42,490 nucleotides of DNA from Prevotella sp. (GTDB lineage Bacteria > Bacteroidota > Bacteroidia > Bacteroidales > Bacteroidaceae): assembly GCA_024681875.1 (NCBI GenBank), contig JAILAA010000101.1, forward strand, positions 1 to 42,490, written 5' to 3'. Positions within the stretch are counted from its first letter, which is position 1, and each line of letters opens with the position of its first letter. The position numbers and the translations under genes were made by a program. Shown piece after piece: positions 34,341 through 42,490 of this stretch. Under the pieces are notes generated by a model. It saw only the letters and a list, made by a program, of their open reading frames with translations, was not told the origin of the DNA and did not search any database.

Positions 34341-35666
34341 GTGACCTACCAGGAAGCAACACAGTACCTGTTCAACCAAACAGCCAACTTCGAAAAGCAA
34401 GGGCCGTCAGGCTACAAAGTGGGAATGGACTCCATGAAGGCACTCGACGAGCACTTCGCCCATCCGCACCAAAAATTCCGCACCATACATGTGGCCGGTA
34501 CCAACGGCAAAGGCTCGGTCTCACACATGCTGGCAGCCCAGCTGCAGGTATGCGGCTACCGCGTAGGCCTCTACACCTCACCCCACCTGGTGGATTTCCG
34601 CGAGCGTATACGCGTGAATGGGCACCCCATCAGCGAAGACTATGTTACGAAGTTCGTGGAAACGGAGCAGCCGTTCTTTGAACCGCTGAAGCCCACCTTC
34701 TTTGAGATTACCACAGCCATGGCCTTCAAATACTTCAGCGAGCAGGACGTAGACATTGCCGTGATTGAGGTGGGACTTGGCGGACGCATGGACTCCACTA
34801 ACATCATCACCCCTATCCTCAGCATTATTACCAATATTTCGCTAGACCATACACAGATGCTGGGGGCCACCCTTGAGGAGATAGCAGCCGAAAAGGGTGG
34901 CATTATCAAGGAGGGGGTGCCCTGCATCATCGGCGAGGCCACAACCGAGACACGCCCCGTCTTCGAAGCCATCGCCAATGACAAACATGCAAAGCTCATT
35001 TTCGCCGAGGACATGCCCATCACCACACGCATACCCAACAAGCCTGGCGACACAGGACAGCGATACAGAAACACCTACGGCATGGAATTCAGTTGTGAGT
35101 TGTTAGGAGAGTTTCAGGAGAAGAACATGAACACTATTGCCCATTCGCTCATTATGCTGATGAATCTGGGCTACCTGTGTGCCATTGAAGACTCGAGAAA
35201 CTTCCAGAACATTGTGACCGAACTGAATACCGCTCTTATGAACATCTCAAAGCTGACGGGCTTGCAGGGCCGCTGGCAGAAGGTGCAGGAAGGCCCCACC
35301 GTGGTATGTGACATCGGCCATAACCCTGGCGCATGGCAATACCTGAGCAAGAAGCTGGAGGAAGAACGGAAGAAATGCCATGAGCTGCGCATCGTCTACG
35401 GCATCCTTGAGGACAAAGACATCTATTCCATCATGTCGCAACTACCCAAAGAAGCACACTATTACTGGACGAAAGGTTCTACGAAACGCGCCTTCCCCGA
35501 GAACTCACTGAGAGTATTCGGCGAGCAGTTCGGTCTCATGGGCAATGCCTACCCCACTGTAAAGCAAGCTTTTGACGCCGCCATGGAAGATGCCCAAAAC
35601 GACGATTTCATCTTCGTCGGAGGCAGCAACTATGTCGTTGCCGACTTCCTCAAATCACGCATTTAG
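34341..35666 (+). CDS. folC: Dihydrofolate/folylpolyglutamate synthase
   Basis: 441 residues from a GTG start (MTYQEATQYLFNQT), the usual N-terminus of FolC; no nearby ATG gives it. It adds glutamate to folates, using ATP. Mur-ligase fold: GTNGKGSVSHMLAAQL (P-loop), SPHLVDFRERIRVNG, DIAVIEVGLGGRMDSTN, ISLDHTQMLGATLEEIAAEKGGIIK, GRWQ and DIGHNPGA. A hairpin terminator lies 22 bases after the stop. Confidence 0.95.
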   Translation: MTYQEATQYLFNQTANFEKQGPSGYKVGMDSMKALDEHFAHPHQKFRTIHVAGTNGKGSVSHMLAAQLQVCGYRVGLYTSPHLVDFRERIRVNGHPISEDYVTKFVETEQPFFEPLKPTFFEITTAMAFKYFSEQDVDIAVIEVGLGGRMDSTNIITPILSIITNISLDHTQMLGATLEEIAAEKGGIIKEGVPCIIGEATTETRPVFEAIANDKHAKLIFAEDMPITTRIPNKPGDTGQRYRNTYGMEFSCELLGEFQEKNMNTIAHSLIMLMNLGYLCAIEDSRNFQNIVTELNTALMNISKLTGLQGRWQKVQEGPTVVCDIGHNPGAWQYLSKKLEEERKKCHELRIVYGILEDKDIYSIMSQLPKEAHYYWTKGSTKRAFPENSLRVFGEQFGLMGNAYPTVKQAFDAAMEDAQNDDFIFVGGSNYVVADFLKSRI

Positions 35667-35688
35667 TTATCTTTAACAACATTTTTTT

Positions 35689-35717
35689 GCCGATATGCTT
35701 GCGCGTATCGGCTTTTT
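35689..35717 (+). terminator. Rho-independent terminator after folC
   Basis: Stem GCCGATA (35689-35695) with TATCGGC (35706-35712) and a 10-base loop, followed by TTTTT. It overlaps the -33 box of the galM promoter, so the two signals share DNA. Confidence 0.8.
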
Positions 35718-35729
35718 GTTGTATTTTTG
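35698..35729 (+). promoter_or_regulatory. Promoter of the galM-transporter-galK unit
   Basis: CTTG at 35698-35701 (one mismatch), 20 bases, perfect TATTTTTG at 35722-35729, about 40 bases before the galM ATG. The -33 box is inside the folC terminator loop. Confidence 0.65.
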
Positions 35730-35769
35730 CAACTAGATTGTAACTAAAAACATCTAATCATTATTGACT

Positions 35770-36852
35770 ATGACAGAAAATGCGAATCTCTGTGGTCTGA
35801 AACGAGAAGACTTTCAGACCACTATCAATGGACGTAAGACGGATCTCTACATCCTGCGTAACCGTAAAGGCTATGAAGTGGCCATCACCAACTATGGCGG
35901 AGCCATCTGCTCCATCATGGTGCCTGACAAGGACGGCAATGTCGCCAATGTCATCCAGGGCCACGACAACATCCAGTCAGTCATCAATTCTCCAGAGCCA
36001 TTCCTGTCCACGCTGATTGGTCGCTTTGGCAACCGCATCTGCCGCGGACAGTTTACGCTGAACGGCAAGGAGTATCAGCTGGCCATCAACAACGGTCCCA
36101 ATGCCCTGCACGGTGGTCCTACCGGTTTCCATGCCCGCGTATGGGATGCCCGCCAGATGGGGCCACGTTCATTAGCTCTGCATCGCATCAGCAGCTACGG
36201 TGAAGAAGGCTTTACCGGCGAGGTGGACGTCACTGTAGAGTTCACCTGGAGCGACGATAACGAGCTTATTATCGAGTACATGGCCTCCACAAACAAGAAG
36301 ACCATCGTCAATCTGACACACCACGCCTTCTTCTCACTGGCAGGCACTGCCGATCCTACGCCCACCATCGAGAATCAAGTGATGGAAATGAATGCCGACT
36401 TCTATATTCCCATTGATGCGACTTCTATCCCCACTGGCGAGATACTGAAGGTTGCAGGCACTCCGTTTGACTTCCGCACACCGAAACCCGTTGGCCAGGA
36501 CATCGATGCCGACGACGAGCAGATCAAGCATGGCGCAGGCTATGACCACTGCTTTGTACTGAACAAGAAGGAAGAGGGTGAGCTAAGCTTCGCTGCCCGC
36601 CTCACCGAGCCTGTCAGCGGCCGTGTGCTTGAGGTCTACACCACCGAGCCTGGCGTGCAGGTCTACAGCGACAACTGGGCCGACGGCTACAAGGGCATTC
36701 ATGGTGCCACTTTCGGTCGCCGCAGCGCCATCTGTTTCGAGTGCCAGCATTTCCCCGACAGCCCCAACCGTCCTTACTTCCCCAGCGTAGTGCTGAATCC
36801 GCACCACCGCTACAAGCAGAAGACCGTCTATCGTTTCGGTATTACAGAATAA
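35770..36852 (+). CDS. galM: Aldose 1-epimerase (mutarotase)
   Basis: 361 residues from the ATG at 35770 (the TTG six bases earlier is less likely). It equilibrates alpha and beta forms of galactose and related aldoses. Motifs: IGRFGNRICRGQFTLNGK, NALHGGPTGFHARVWD (first His), NLTHHAFFSLAG (catalytic His), GYDHCFVLN and AICFECQHFPDSPNRP (catalytic Glu). No signal peptide, so cytoplasmic. First gene of a three-gene galactose unit; the carrier gene starts 15 bases after the stop. Confidence 0.96.
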   Translation: MTENANLCGLKREDFQTTINGRKTDLYILRNRKGYEVAITNYGGAICSIMVPDKDGNVANVIQGHDNIQSVINSPEPFLSTLIGRFGNRICRGQFTLNGKEYQLAINNGPNALHGGPTGFHARVWDARQMGPRSLALHRISSYGEEGFTGEVDVTVEFTWSDDNELIIEYMASTNKKTIVNLTHHAFFSLAGTADPTPTIENQVMEMNADFYIPIDATSIPTGEILKVAGTPFDFRTPKPVGQDIDADDEQIKHGAGYDHCFVLNKKEEGELSFAARLTEPVSGRVLEVYTTEPGVQVYSDNWADGYKGIHGATFGRRSAICFECQHFPDSPNRPYFPSVVLNPHHRYKQKTVYRFGITE

Positions 36853-36867
36853 TAAAACAGCATAACT

Positions 36868-38151
36868 ATGACACAAGAGAAAAAAAACACACAGTTGGTG
36901 GCCATCATCACCATGTGCTTCATCTTCGCGATGATCAGCTTCGTCACCAACATGGGTGCACCCTTTGGAAACATCTGGGGCTTCAAGTATGACTTTGCTG
37001 CTTCTTGGGGTAATCTGATGAACTTCACGGCCTACCTGTTCATGGGTATTCCCTCTGGTATGCTTCTGAAGAAAATCGGTTATAAGAAGACTGCCCTTGC
37101 AGCACTTATCGTTGGTATTGTCGGTTTGGCTCTTCAGTACCTCTCCAGCGTTTATGGAGACGACATCAAAGTCAACGAGATCAATGGTCAGCCCATTGCC
37201 CTGAACCTTTACATTTATCTTCTTGGTGCCCTCGTCTGCGGTTTCTGCGTTTGTATGCTGAATACCGTAGTTAACCCTATGCTCAACCTGCTTGGCGGCG
37301 GCGGCAACAAGGGTAACCAGCTCATCCAGATTGGCGGAACCCTGAACTCGCTGACAGCCACGCTCACCCCGCTACTTGCCGGTGTGCTCGTCGGTACCGT
37401 TACAGAGAAAACGTCGATGACCGATGTCTCGCCTCTGCTGTTCATCGGTATGGCAGTCTTCGCCATCTCATTCGTCATCATCAGCCGTGTGCAAATTCCT
37501 GAGCCGAATGTTGGCAAGAGCGAGTCAATCATGGATTCCATGAAGGGCGCCCTGCGCTTCCGTCACCTTATTCTGGGTGTCATCGCCATCTTCTTCTATG
37601 TCGGTGTTGAAATTGGCATCCCCATGGAGCTGAATTTCTACGTCACTAAGATGGGATTTGACGGTTCAGCAGCTCTTGGCGGAACACTTGCAGCCAGCTA
37701 TTGGTTTATGATGCTCATCGGCCGTTTCTCGTCTACCCTCATTTCTGGAAAGGTAAGTACGAAGACGCAGATGACCTGTGTGTCCTCGGTAGCCATTGTG
37801 CTGTTGCTCATCGCCATCCTCCTGCCTGAGAGCGTTTCCATTGCCATCAGTGGGCATGATGTACCCATGAAGGTGTTCTTCATTGCCGCTTGCGGTCTTT
37901 GCACCTCCATTATGTGGGGCGGCATTTTCAACCTCTCGGTAGAAGGTCTCGGCAAGTACACTGAAGCTGCTTCCGGCATCTTTATGATGATGGTGGTAGG
38001 CGGTGGCCTGATGCCTTGGCTGCAGGACATCATCGCTAAGTCCAGCGGTGCTATCACCAGCTACTGGCTACAGGTGGCTATGGTTGCCTACATCTTGTTC
38101 TACGCCCTCATCGGCTGCAAGAACGTAAACAAAGATATAAAAGTTGACTAA
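36868..38151 (+). CDS. Sugar MFS transporter (FucP/GluP-like, probably galactose/glucose)
   Basis: 427 residues, twelve membrane segments. The sequence MTQEKKNTQLVAIITMCFIFAM... with NMGAPFGNIWGFKYDF, GIPSGMLLKKIGYKKTAL and LNTVVNPMLNLLGGGGNKGNQLIQIGGTLNSLTATLTPLLAG fits the FucP/GluP branch of the major facilitator superfamily, proton-linked sugar uptake. The galM and galK neighbours make galactose the best guess for substrate. Specificity is inferred from context. Confidence 0.9.
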   Translation: MTQEKKNTQLVAIITMCFIFAMISFVTNMGAPFGNIWGFKYDFAASWGNLMNFTAYLFMGIPSGMLLKKIGYKKTALAALIVGIVGLALQYLSSVYGDDIKVNEINGQPIALNLYIYLLGALVCGFCVCMLNTVVNPMLNLLGGGGNKGNQLIQIGGTLNSLTATLTPLLAGVLVGTVTEKTSMTDVSPLLFIGMAVFAISFVIISRVQIPEPNVGKSESIMDSMKGALRFRHLILGVIAIFFYVGVEIGIPMELNFYVTKMGFDGSAALGGTLAASYWFMMLIGRFSSTLISGKVSTKTQMTCVSSVAIVLLLIAILLPESVSIAISGHDVPMKVFFIAACGLCTSIMWGGIFNLSVEGLGKYTEAASGIFMMMVVGGGLMPWLQDIIAKSSGAITSYWLQVAMVAYILFYALIGCKNVNKDIKVD

Positions 38152-38158
38152 CAAAATA

Positions 38159-38188
38159 GTAAATTGTAAATCTGTAAATCGCAAATCA
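38159..38188. repeat. Short tandem tract (GTAAATCT) before galK
   Basis: GTAAATT, GTAAATCT, GTAAATCG, CAAATCA fills the spacer between the carrier gene and galK, ending three bases before the ATG. A related but shorter motif (AGTAAATCGTAAA) lies before folC at 34323-34336. Confidence 0.6.
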
Positions 38189-38190
38189 TT

Positions 38191-39357
38191 ATGATGGACA
38201 TTGAATTTGTAAGAAGTCGCTTCATCAAGCACTTTGACGGAAAGACGGGTAACGTGTATGCATCACCCGGACGTATTAACCTGATTGGTGAGCACACCGA
38301 CTATAACGGAGGCTTCGTGTTCCCCGGTGCAGTGGACAAGGGTATCATGGCAGAGATGCGTGCTAATGGCACTGAAGACACCGTGATGGCTTATGCCATT
38401 GACCTGAAGGATCGCGTGGACTTCCACCTCGACGACCCCGCAGGCCCCCGCGCTTCTTGGGCCCGCTACATCTACGGTATCTCTAAGGAGATGCAGAAGC
38501 TAGGCGTACCTGTGAAGGGCTTCAACATTGCCTTCGCCGGTGATGTGCCCCTCGGTGCCGGCATGTCTTCCTCAGCCGCTATGGAGAGCTGCTTCGCCTG
38601 TGGTCTGAACGACATCTTCGGCGAGAACAAGGTCTCTCAGTGGGATATGGTGCTGGCCGGACAGGCAACCGAGCACAACTACTGCGGTGTGAACTGCGGC
38701 ATCATGGACCAGTTTGCCTCTGTATTCGGCAAGGCTGGCTGTCTGATGCGCCTCGACTGCCGCAGCCGTGAGTTCGAGTATTTCCCCTTCAAGCCCGATG
38801 GCTACCGTCTGGTACTGCTCGACTCAGTGGTGAAGCATGAGCTGGCCGGCTCACCCTACAACGACCGCCGCAATAGCTGCGAGAACGTGGTGAAGCACAT
38901 TGCCGCCAAACATCCCGAAGGCAAGTTCGAGACCCTGCGCGACTGCACATGGGAGCAGCTCGAAGAGGTTCGTGCCGAGGTAGGCGAAGAGGACTATAGC
39001 CGTGCTCACTTCGTCCTGGGCGAGAAAGACCGCGTGCTGGCTGTCTGCGATGCCCTCATCGCTGGCGACTACGAGACTGTTGGTCAGAAGATGTACGAGA
39101 CCCACTACGGCCTGTCGAAGGAGTATGAAGTGAGCTGCGAAGAGCTCGACTACCTCAACGACATTGCCAAGGAGAACGGCGTCACCGGCAGCCGCATCAT
39201 GGGCGGTGGCTTTGGCGGATGCACTATCAACCTGGTGCGTGCCGACCTCTACGACAAGTTCATTGCCGATGCCAAGCAGAAGTTCGCTGCCAAGTACGGC
39301 CACGAGCCGAAGGTCTACGACGTCGTCATCGGCGACGGCTCGCGCAGGCTCTGCTAA
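38191..39357 (+). CDS. galK: Galactokinase
   Basis: 388 residues, normal length. It phosphorylates galactose at C1. GHMP-kinase motifs are complete: the galactokinase signature PGRINLIGEHTDYNGGFVFP, the ATP loop PLGAGMSSSAAMES, catalytic Asp in NCGIMDQFASVFG, and GSRIMGGGFGGCTINLV. Third gene of the unit. galT, needed for the next Leloir step, is not adjacent. Confidence 0.97.
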   Translation: MMDIEFVRSRFIKHFDGKTGNVYASPGRINLIGEHTDYNGGFVFPGAVDKGIMAEMRANGTEDTVMAYAIDLKDRVDFHLDDPAGPRASWARYIYGISKEMQKLGVPVKGFNIAFAGDVPLGAGMSSSAAMESCFACGLNDIFGENKVSQWDMVLAGQATEHNYCGVNCGIMDQFASVFGKAGCLMRLDCRSREFEYFPFKPDGYRLVLLDSVVKHELAGSPYNDRRNSCENVVKHIAAKHPEGKFETLRDCTWEQLEEVRAEVGEEDYSRAHFVLGEKDRVLAVCDALIAGDYETVGQKMYETHYGLSKEYEVSCEELDYLNDIAKENGVTGSRIMGGGFGGCTINLVRADLYDKFIADAKQKFAAKYGHEPKVYDVVIGDGSRRLC

Positions 39358-39379
39358 GACATTCCTTATTTTATATGCG

Positions 39380-39415
39380 AAATCCTGCATTTCCCAAGGA
39401 AGTGCAGGATTTTAA
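39380..39415 (+). terminator. Terminator hairpin after galK
   Basis: AAATCCTGCA (39380-39389) pairs with TGCAGGATTT, with an inner TTCC/GGAA stem and CAA loop, then TTTTAAAA. A very strong hairpin that separates the galactose unit from tatA. Confidence 0.78.
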
Positions 39416-39430
39416 AAATAACAGACTATT

Positions 39431-39619
39431 ATGATTGCACTCAAGACATTGCTTCTCTTCGGCCTCGGTGGTCAGGAGATTCTGCTCATTGCGCTGGTGG
39501 TGCTGCTGTTGTTCGGCGGCGCCAAGATTCCAGAGCTGATGAAAGGCCTGGGCAAAGGCGTAAAGAGCTTCAAAGACGGCATGAAGGAAGTCGATGAGGA
39601 AGTAAACAAGGATGAGTGA
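39431..39619 (+). CDS. tatA: Twin-arginine translocase pore subunit TatA/TatE
   Basis: 62 residues. One N-terminal membrane helix ([24 protein letters not shown]), the FGG hinge, an amphipathic helix ([18 protein letters not shown]) and an acidic tail. With TatC it exports folded proteins. It overlaps tatC by eight bases. No tatB is adjacent, as in many two-component Tat systems. Confidence 0.95.
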   Translation: MIALKTLLLFGLGGQEILLIALVVLLLFGGAKIPELMKGLGKGVKSFKDGMKEVDEEVNKDE

Positions 39620-40364
39620 GCAGACAGCCACATTCTGGGAGCATCTCGACGTGCTCAGGTGGACCATCATCCGCTCACTCGTTGTCGTCGTGGGCTTTGC
39701 CGTTGTGGCGTTCTGCATGAAGGACTGGCTCTTTGCTGTGGTATTGGCCCCGACGACGAGCCAATTCATTACGTTTAGGCTGATGGGCAGTCCAGACTTC
39801 TCTATCCATCTTATCAACACAGGGCTGACGGAACAGTTTATGACCCACATGCGCACTGCGGCCTACGCAGGCCTGCTCTTTGCCTCGCCCTACGTGCTCT
39901 ATCAGCTGTTCAGTTTTGTGTCGCCTGGCCTCTACCGGAACGAGCGGCGCGCCGCCTACAAGATTGTTGGTTCCTCTTACATCATGTTTCTTTTGGGAAC
40001 CCTTGTCTGCTATTTTATCATCTTTCCGCTCACCGTCAGATTCTTAGGAACCTATCAGGTGAGCGAAGACGTTGAGAACATGCTGACACTACAGTCCTAC
40101 ATCGATACGCTCATCTCCATGTGTCTGGTCATCGGCGTAGTGTTCGAACTGCCAGTTGTCTGTGCCCTGTTAGGGCGGATGCACCTGCTCTCCGGCACGC
40201 TGATGCGACGCTACCGGCGTCACGCTATTGTGGCCATCCTTTTAGTGGCCGCCATCATTACGCCCACTACCGACATCTTCACCCTCATGGTTGTCTCTCT
40301 TCCTATCTGGTTGCTCTACGAAGTGAGCATCCTCATTGTCCCCAAATCAAAAACCAACTCATAA
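39612..40364 (+). CDS. tatC: Twin-arginine translocase receptor TatC
   Basis: 250 residues with six membrane segments. TatC hallmarks: an N-terminal [15 protein letters not shown] (E and LR of the signal-peptide site), [30 protein letters not shown], and [13 protein letters not shown] before the fifth helix. The following polyferredoxin gene starts three bases after the stop, and two candidate Tat substrates follow. Confidence 0.96.
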   Translation: MSEQTATFWEHLDVLRWTIIRSLVVVVGFAVVAFCMKDWLFAVVLAPTTSQFITFRLMGSPDFSIHLINTGLTEQFMTHMRTAAYAGLLFASPYVLYQLFSFVSPGLYRNERRAAYKIVGSSYIMFLLGTLVCYFIIFPLTVRFLGTYQVSEDVENMLTLQSYIDTLISMCLVIGVVFELPVVCALLGRMHLLSGTLMRRYRRHAIVAILLVAAIITPTTDIFTLMVVSLPIWLLYEVSILIVPKSKTNS

Positions 40365-40367
40365 ACT

Positions 40368-41867
40368 ATGCTTAGAAAAATTAGAATCGCACTGGCCACC
40401 ATCTTCCTTTTGGGCCTGACGTTCCTTTTCTTAGACTTCACAGGCACGGCACATACGTGGTTAGGCTGGATGGCAAAGGCGCAGGCCTTGGAAGCCGTAC
40501 TGGCCCTGAACGTGGTAGTCATTGTCGTGCTTGTTGCACTGACACTCGTCTTCGGACGCATCTACTGCTCCGTCATCTGTCCGTTAGGCATCCTGCAAGA
40601 CATCTTCGGATGGTTTGGAAAGAAGGCGAAGAAAAACCGCTACACATACTCGAAGGAATTGAAATGGCTGCGCTACCCTTTCTTGGCCATCTTCATTATT
40701 GCCTTCATAGCAGGCATTGGCAGCATCGTACAGCTCTTGGCGCCCTACAGCGCTTTCGGTCGCATCATGTCCAGCATCTTCCAGCCGCTCTACATGCTGG
40801 GCAACAATGTGCTGGCAGGCATTGCCGAAAGAGCCGACAGCTACACGTTCTACAGCGTCGATGTGTGGATGAAGTCACTGCCCGTGCTCATCATTGCCAT
40901 TGCAACGATAGTCATCCTGTTCATCTTAGCTTGGCGCAATGGCCGCACGTATTGCAACACAGTCTGCCCCGTAGGCACCGTTTTGTCGCTGTTGTCGCGC
41001 TATTCGCTGCTGAAAATCCACTTTGATGCTGACAAATGCAAGAACTGCTCGCTCTGTACAAAGAACTGCAAGGCCTCATGCATCGATTTCAAGACGCACA
41101 CCGTCGACTACTCACGCTGTGTGGTGTGTGGCGACTGCATCAAGAGCTGCAAGTTCGGAGCACTAAAATATACTAGCTCTGCTAGCCAGACTAGCCCTGC
41201 TAGCCAGACTAGTAGTACTAGCCAAACTAGCCCTACTAGTCCTACAGATGCCAGCCGGCGCTCCTTCCTCCTCGCCTCGGCTATCGCTACGACGGCGCTG
41301 GCCCAGAAGAAGCTGGTGGACGGCGGCCTGGCTCCCATCACGGCGAAGCAGGCCCCTGGCCGTGTGACGCCGCTGACGCCTCCAGGCTCGCTCTCATTGC
41401 AGAATATGGAGAAGCATTGCACAGGTTGTCAGCTCTGCGTGACGAAATGTCCTAACAACGTGCTGCTCCCCTCCACCGACTTGATGAGTCTGATGCAGCC
41501 CGTGATGAGCTACGAAAAAGGTTACTGTCGCCCTGAGTGCACGATTTGCTCTGAGGTATGTCCTGCCGGCGCTATCCTACCCATCGACAAGGCCGAGAAG
41601 TCGAGCATACAGATAGGCCACGCCGTAGTGACGGTCAGCGAGTGTATCTCGGCTCAGGGCAAGGACGAATGTGGCAACTGCGAGCGTCATTGCCCAACAG
41701 GTGCCATAGAAATGGTGCCCTCTGATCCCAACGACGACCTGTCGCCCTACGTTCCCGCTATCAACGAGGCTGCCTGCATAGGTTGCGGCGCCTGCGAGTA
41801 TGTCTGCCCCGTCCGTCCTCTCTCTGCCATTCACGTAGAAGGTCACGAAGTACATAAACACATTTGA
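40368..41867 (+). CDS. Membrane polyferredoxin (NapH-like) with internal twin-arginine motif and C-terminal ferredoxin domains
   Basis: 499 residues. Four or five membrane segments (~5-205) include the CxxxCP motif YCSVICPLGILQD and YCNTVCPVGTVLS, as in NapH/CcoG-type proteins. Two 4Fe-4S sites follow (CKNCSLCTKNC, CVVCGDCIKSC; ~220-260). A Ser/Thr/Gln linker (~269-291), encoded by a 9-bp CTAG array, leads to SRRSFLLASAIATTALA, a twin-arginine-like signal helix. Another set of Fe-S motifs ends the protein: CTGCQLCVTKCP, CTICSEVCP, CGNCERHCP, CIGCGACEYVCP. Topology implied: clusters on both sides of the membrane, the last ones exported by Tat. Electron carrier for an exported oxidoreductase is the likely role; partner unproven. 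Confidence 0.85.
   Translation: MLRKIRIALATIFLLGLTFLFLDFTGTAHTWLGWMAKAQALEAVLALNVVVIVVLVALTLVFGRIYCSVICPLGILQDIFGWFGKKAKKNRYTYSKELKWLRYPFLAIFIIAFIAGIGSIVQLLAPYSAFGRIMSSIFQPLYMLGNNVLAGIAERADSYTFYSVDVWMKSLPVLIIAIATIVILFILAWRNGRTYCNTVCPVGTVLSLLSRYSLLKIHFDADKCKNCSLCTKNCKASCIDFKTHTVDYSRCVVCGDCIKSCKFGALKYTSSASQTSPASQTSSTSQTSPTSPTDASRRSFLLASAIATTALAQKKLVDGGLAPITAKQAPGRVTPLTPPGSLSLQNMEKHCTGCQLCVTKCPNNVLLPSTDLMSLMQPVMSYEKGYCRPECTICSEVCPAGAILPIDKAEKSSIQIGHAVVTVSECISAQGKDECGNCERHCPTGAIEMVPSDPNDDLSPYVPAINEAACIGCGACEYVCPVRPLSAIHVEGHEVHKHI
41173..41239. repeat. Eight CTAG sites at exact 9-bp spacing
   Basis: CTAG occurs at 41173, 41182, 41191, 41200, 41209, 41218, 41227 and 41236. Units are nnnnnCTAG with CCAGA, CCCTG, TAGTA or CCAAA between. 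CTAG is generally the rarest tetranucleotide in bacterial genomes, so the cluster is striking. It encodes the S-x-T linker of the polyferredoxin, and period 9 keeps the frame. Confidence 0.9.
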
Positions 41868-41870
41868 GCC

Positions 41871-42490
41871 ATGAAGAATACAAACACTATATCGCGCCGC
41901 TCCTTCCTGAGAGTAATAGGAGCCGGAGCCGCAGCAGCTGTTGCCGCCTGTGCCGGAAAGAAGAGCACCGACGCTGCTACCGATGATTACAATAACCAGG
42001 TGGAGCCGCCCGTAGGCAAGATGACCTACAGGATCAACCCCACGACGGGCGACAAAGTGTCGCTCTTAGGCTACGGCATGATGCGCCTGCCCATGAAGGA
42101 AGGCACCGAGGAGTTTGACCAAGACATGATCAACCGCCAGATAGACTATGCCATAGAGCACGGCGTGAACTACTTCGACACGTCACCCGTTTACTGCCGA
42201 GGTCTCTCCGAGCGCTGCACAGGCATCGCCTTGGCCCGTCACAAGGACAAGCGCAAGGACTTCTTCGTGGCCACCAAGCTGTCGAACTTCAGCCCCGACT
42301 TCCAGTCGGCTGAGGGCGCCAAGAAGATGTACCACGACTCGATGAGCGAGCTGCAGGTCGACTACCTCGACTACTACCTCCTGCACTCCATAGGCGGCAG
42401 CATGGAGGAGTTCAACAAGCGCTATATCGACAATGGTATCATGGACTTCCTCATGGCTGAGCGCGAGGCCGGACGCATCCGCAACCTCGG
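41871..42490 (+). CDS. Tat-exported aldo/keto reductase lipoprotein (3' end outside window)
   Basis: 206 codons are visible, open to the right edge, from an ATG three bases after the polyferredoxin stop. The N-terminus is a twin-arginine signal (SRRSFLRVIGAGAAAAVAAC) ending in a lipobox-like AAC, so a Tat-exported lipoprotein is likely. The catalytic AKR residues are present: Asp and Tyr in NYFDTSPVY, Lys in FFVATKLS, His in YYLLHSIGG. An exported AKR cannot easily draw NADPH outside the cytoplasm; the adjoining polyferredoxin may supply electrons, or cofactor is bound before export. The usual C-terminal part is not seen. Confidence 0.85.
   Translation, partial: MKNTNTISRRSFLRVIGAGAAAAVAACAGKKSTDAATDDYNNQVEPPVGKMTYRINPTTGDKVSLLGYGMMRLPMKEGTEEFDQDMINRQIDYAIEHGVNYFDTSPVYCRGLSERCTGIALARHKDKRKDFFVATKLSNFSPDFQSAEGAKKMYHDSMSELQVDYLDYYLLHSIGGSMEEFNKRYIDNGIMDFLMAEREAGRIRNL

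Overview
The window looks like a chromosomal segment of a Bacteroidales bacterium, most likely a gut or rumen Prevotella/Segatella relative. Three observations support this. Promoters have the Bacteroidetes form (a TTG/TTTG box, 19-20 bp, then TAnnTTTG). The first gene encodes a surface protein with a typical Prevotella-type C-terminal tail. The conserved proteins (UvrA, Ffh, DnaJ, the sugar MFS carrier, the DUF5112/DUF5113-like sensor) read as Bacteroidales versions. No tRNA, rRNA, phage, complete IS or CRISPR array was seen.

Layout. 1-3133: a gene start cut by the left edge, a large secreted Ig-like/LRR protein, and a hairpin-bearing gap. 3134-3858: a HEPN/MNT toxin-antitoxin-like pair. 4136-7407: araA and a divergent GH28 pectinase. 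7410-12324 (minus): uvrA-cdd-sodium/solute symporter, tightly coupled. 12728-21701 (plus): a membrane nucleotide-sugar dehydratase, an ABC-F ATPase, a small outer-membrane protein, and M13 and S9 peptidases. 21879-25969 (plus): ffh, a TerB-like protein, two zinc-ribbon membrane proteins and an MgtC-like protein. 25907-32234 (minus): kdgK, KDPG aldolase, a large two-module lipoprotein sensor kinase, its response regulator and an AbgT-like membrane protein. 32566-35666 (plus): grpE-dnaJ-folC. 35770-39357: galM, a sugar MFS transporter and galK. 39431-42490: tatA-tatC, a polyferredoxin with an internal twin-arginine motif, and a Tat-type lipoprotein aldo/keto reductase cut by the right edge. The catabolic genes (GH28, araA, kdgK/KDPG aldolase, galM/galK) fit use of pectin backbone and arabinan/galactan side chains, although they lie in separate transcription units.

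The most unusual content is repetitive DNA placed between genes and, in frame, inside conserved genes. (1) A roughly 105-130 bp element with palindromic ends (CTCCCT..AGGGAG) lies inside uvrA once and inside the ABC-F gene twice; a half copy sits in the araA leader. It resembles in principle the protein-coding palindromic elements of Rickettsia. (2) Heptanucleotide tandem arrays of several families lie in uvrA (four), the symporter gene, the sensor-kinase 3' end and operon spacers. (3) An 8 x 9 bp array built on CTAG lies in the polyferredoxin gene. (4) A 21-bp-periodic, operator-like 15-bp palindrome with TATATA-rich spacers occurs two to three times upstream of three separate plus-strand units: the dehydratase, ffh and grpE-dnaJ. 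This last set is the best candidate for an undescribed regulatory system.
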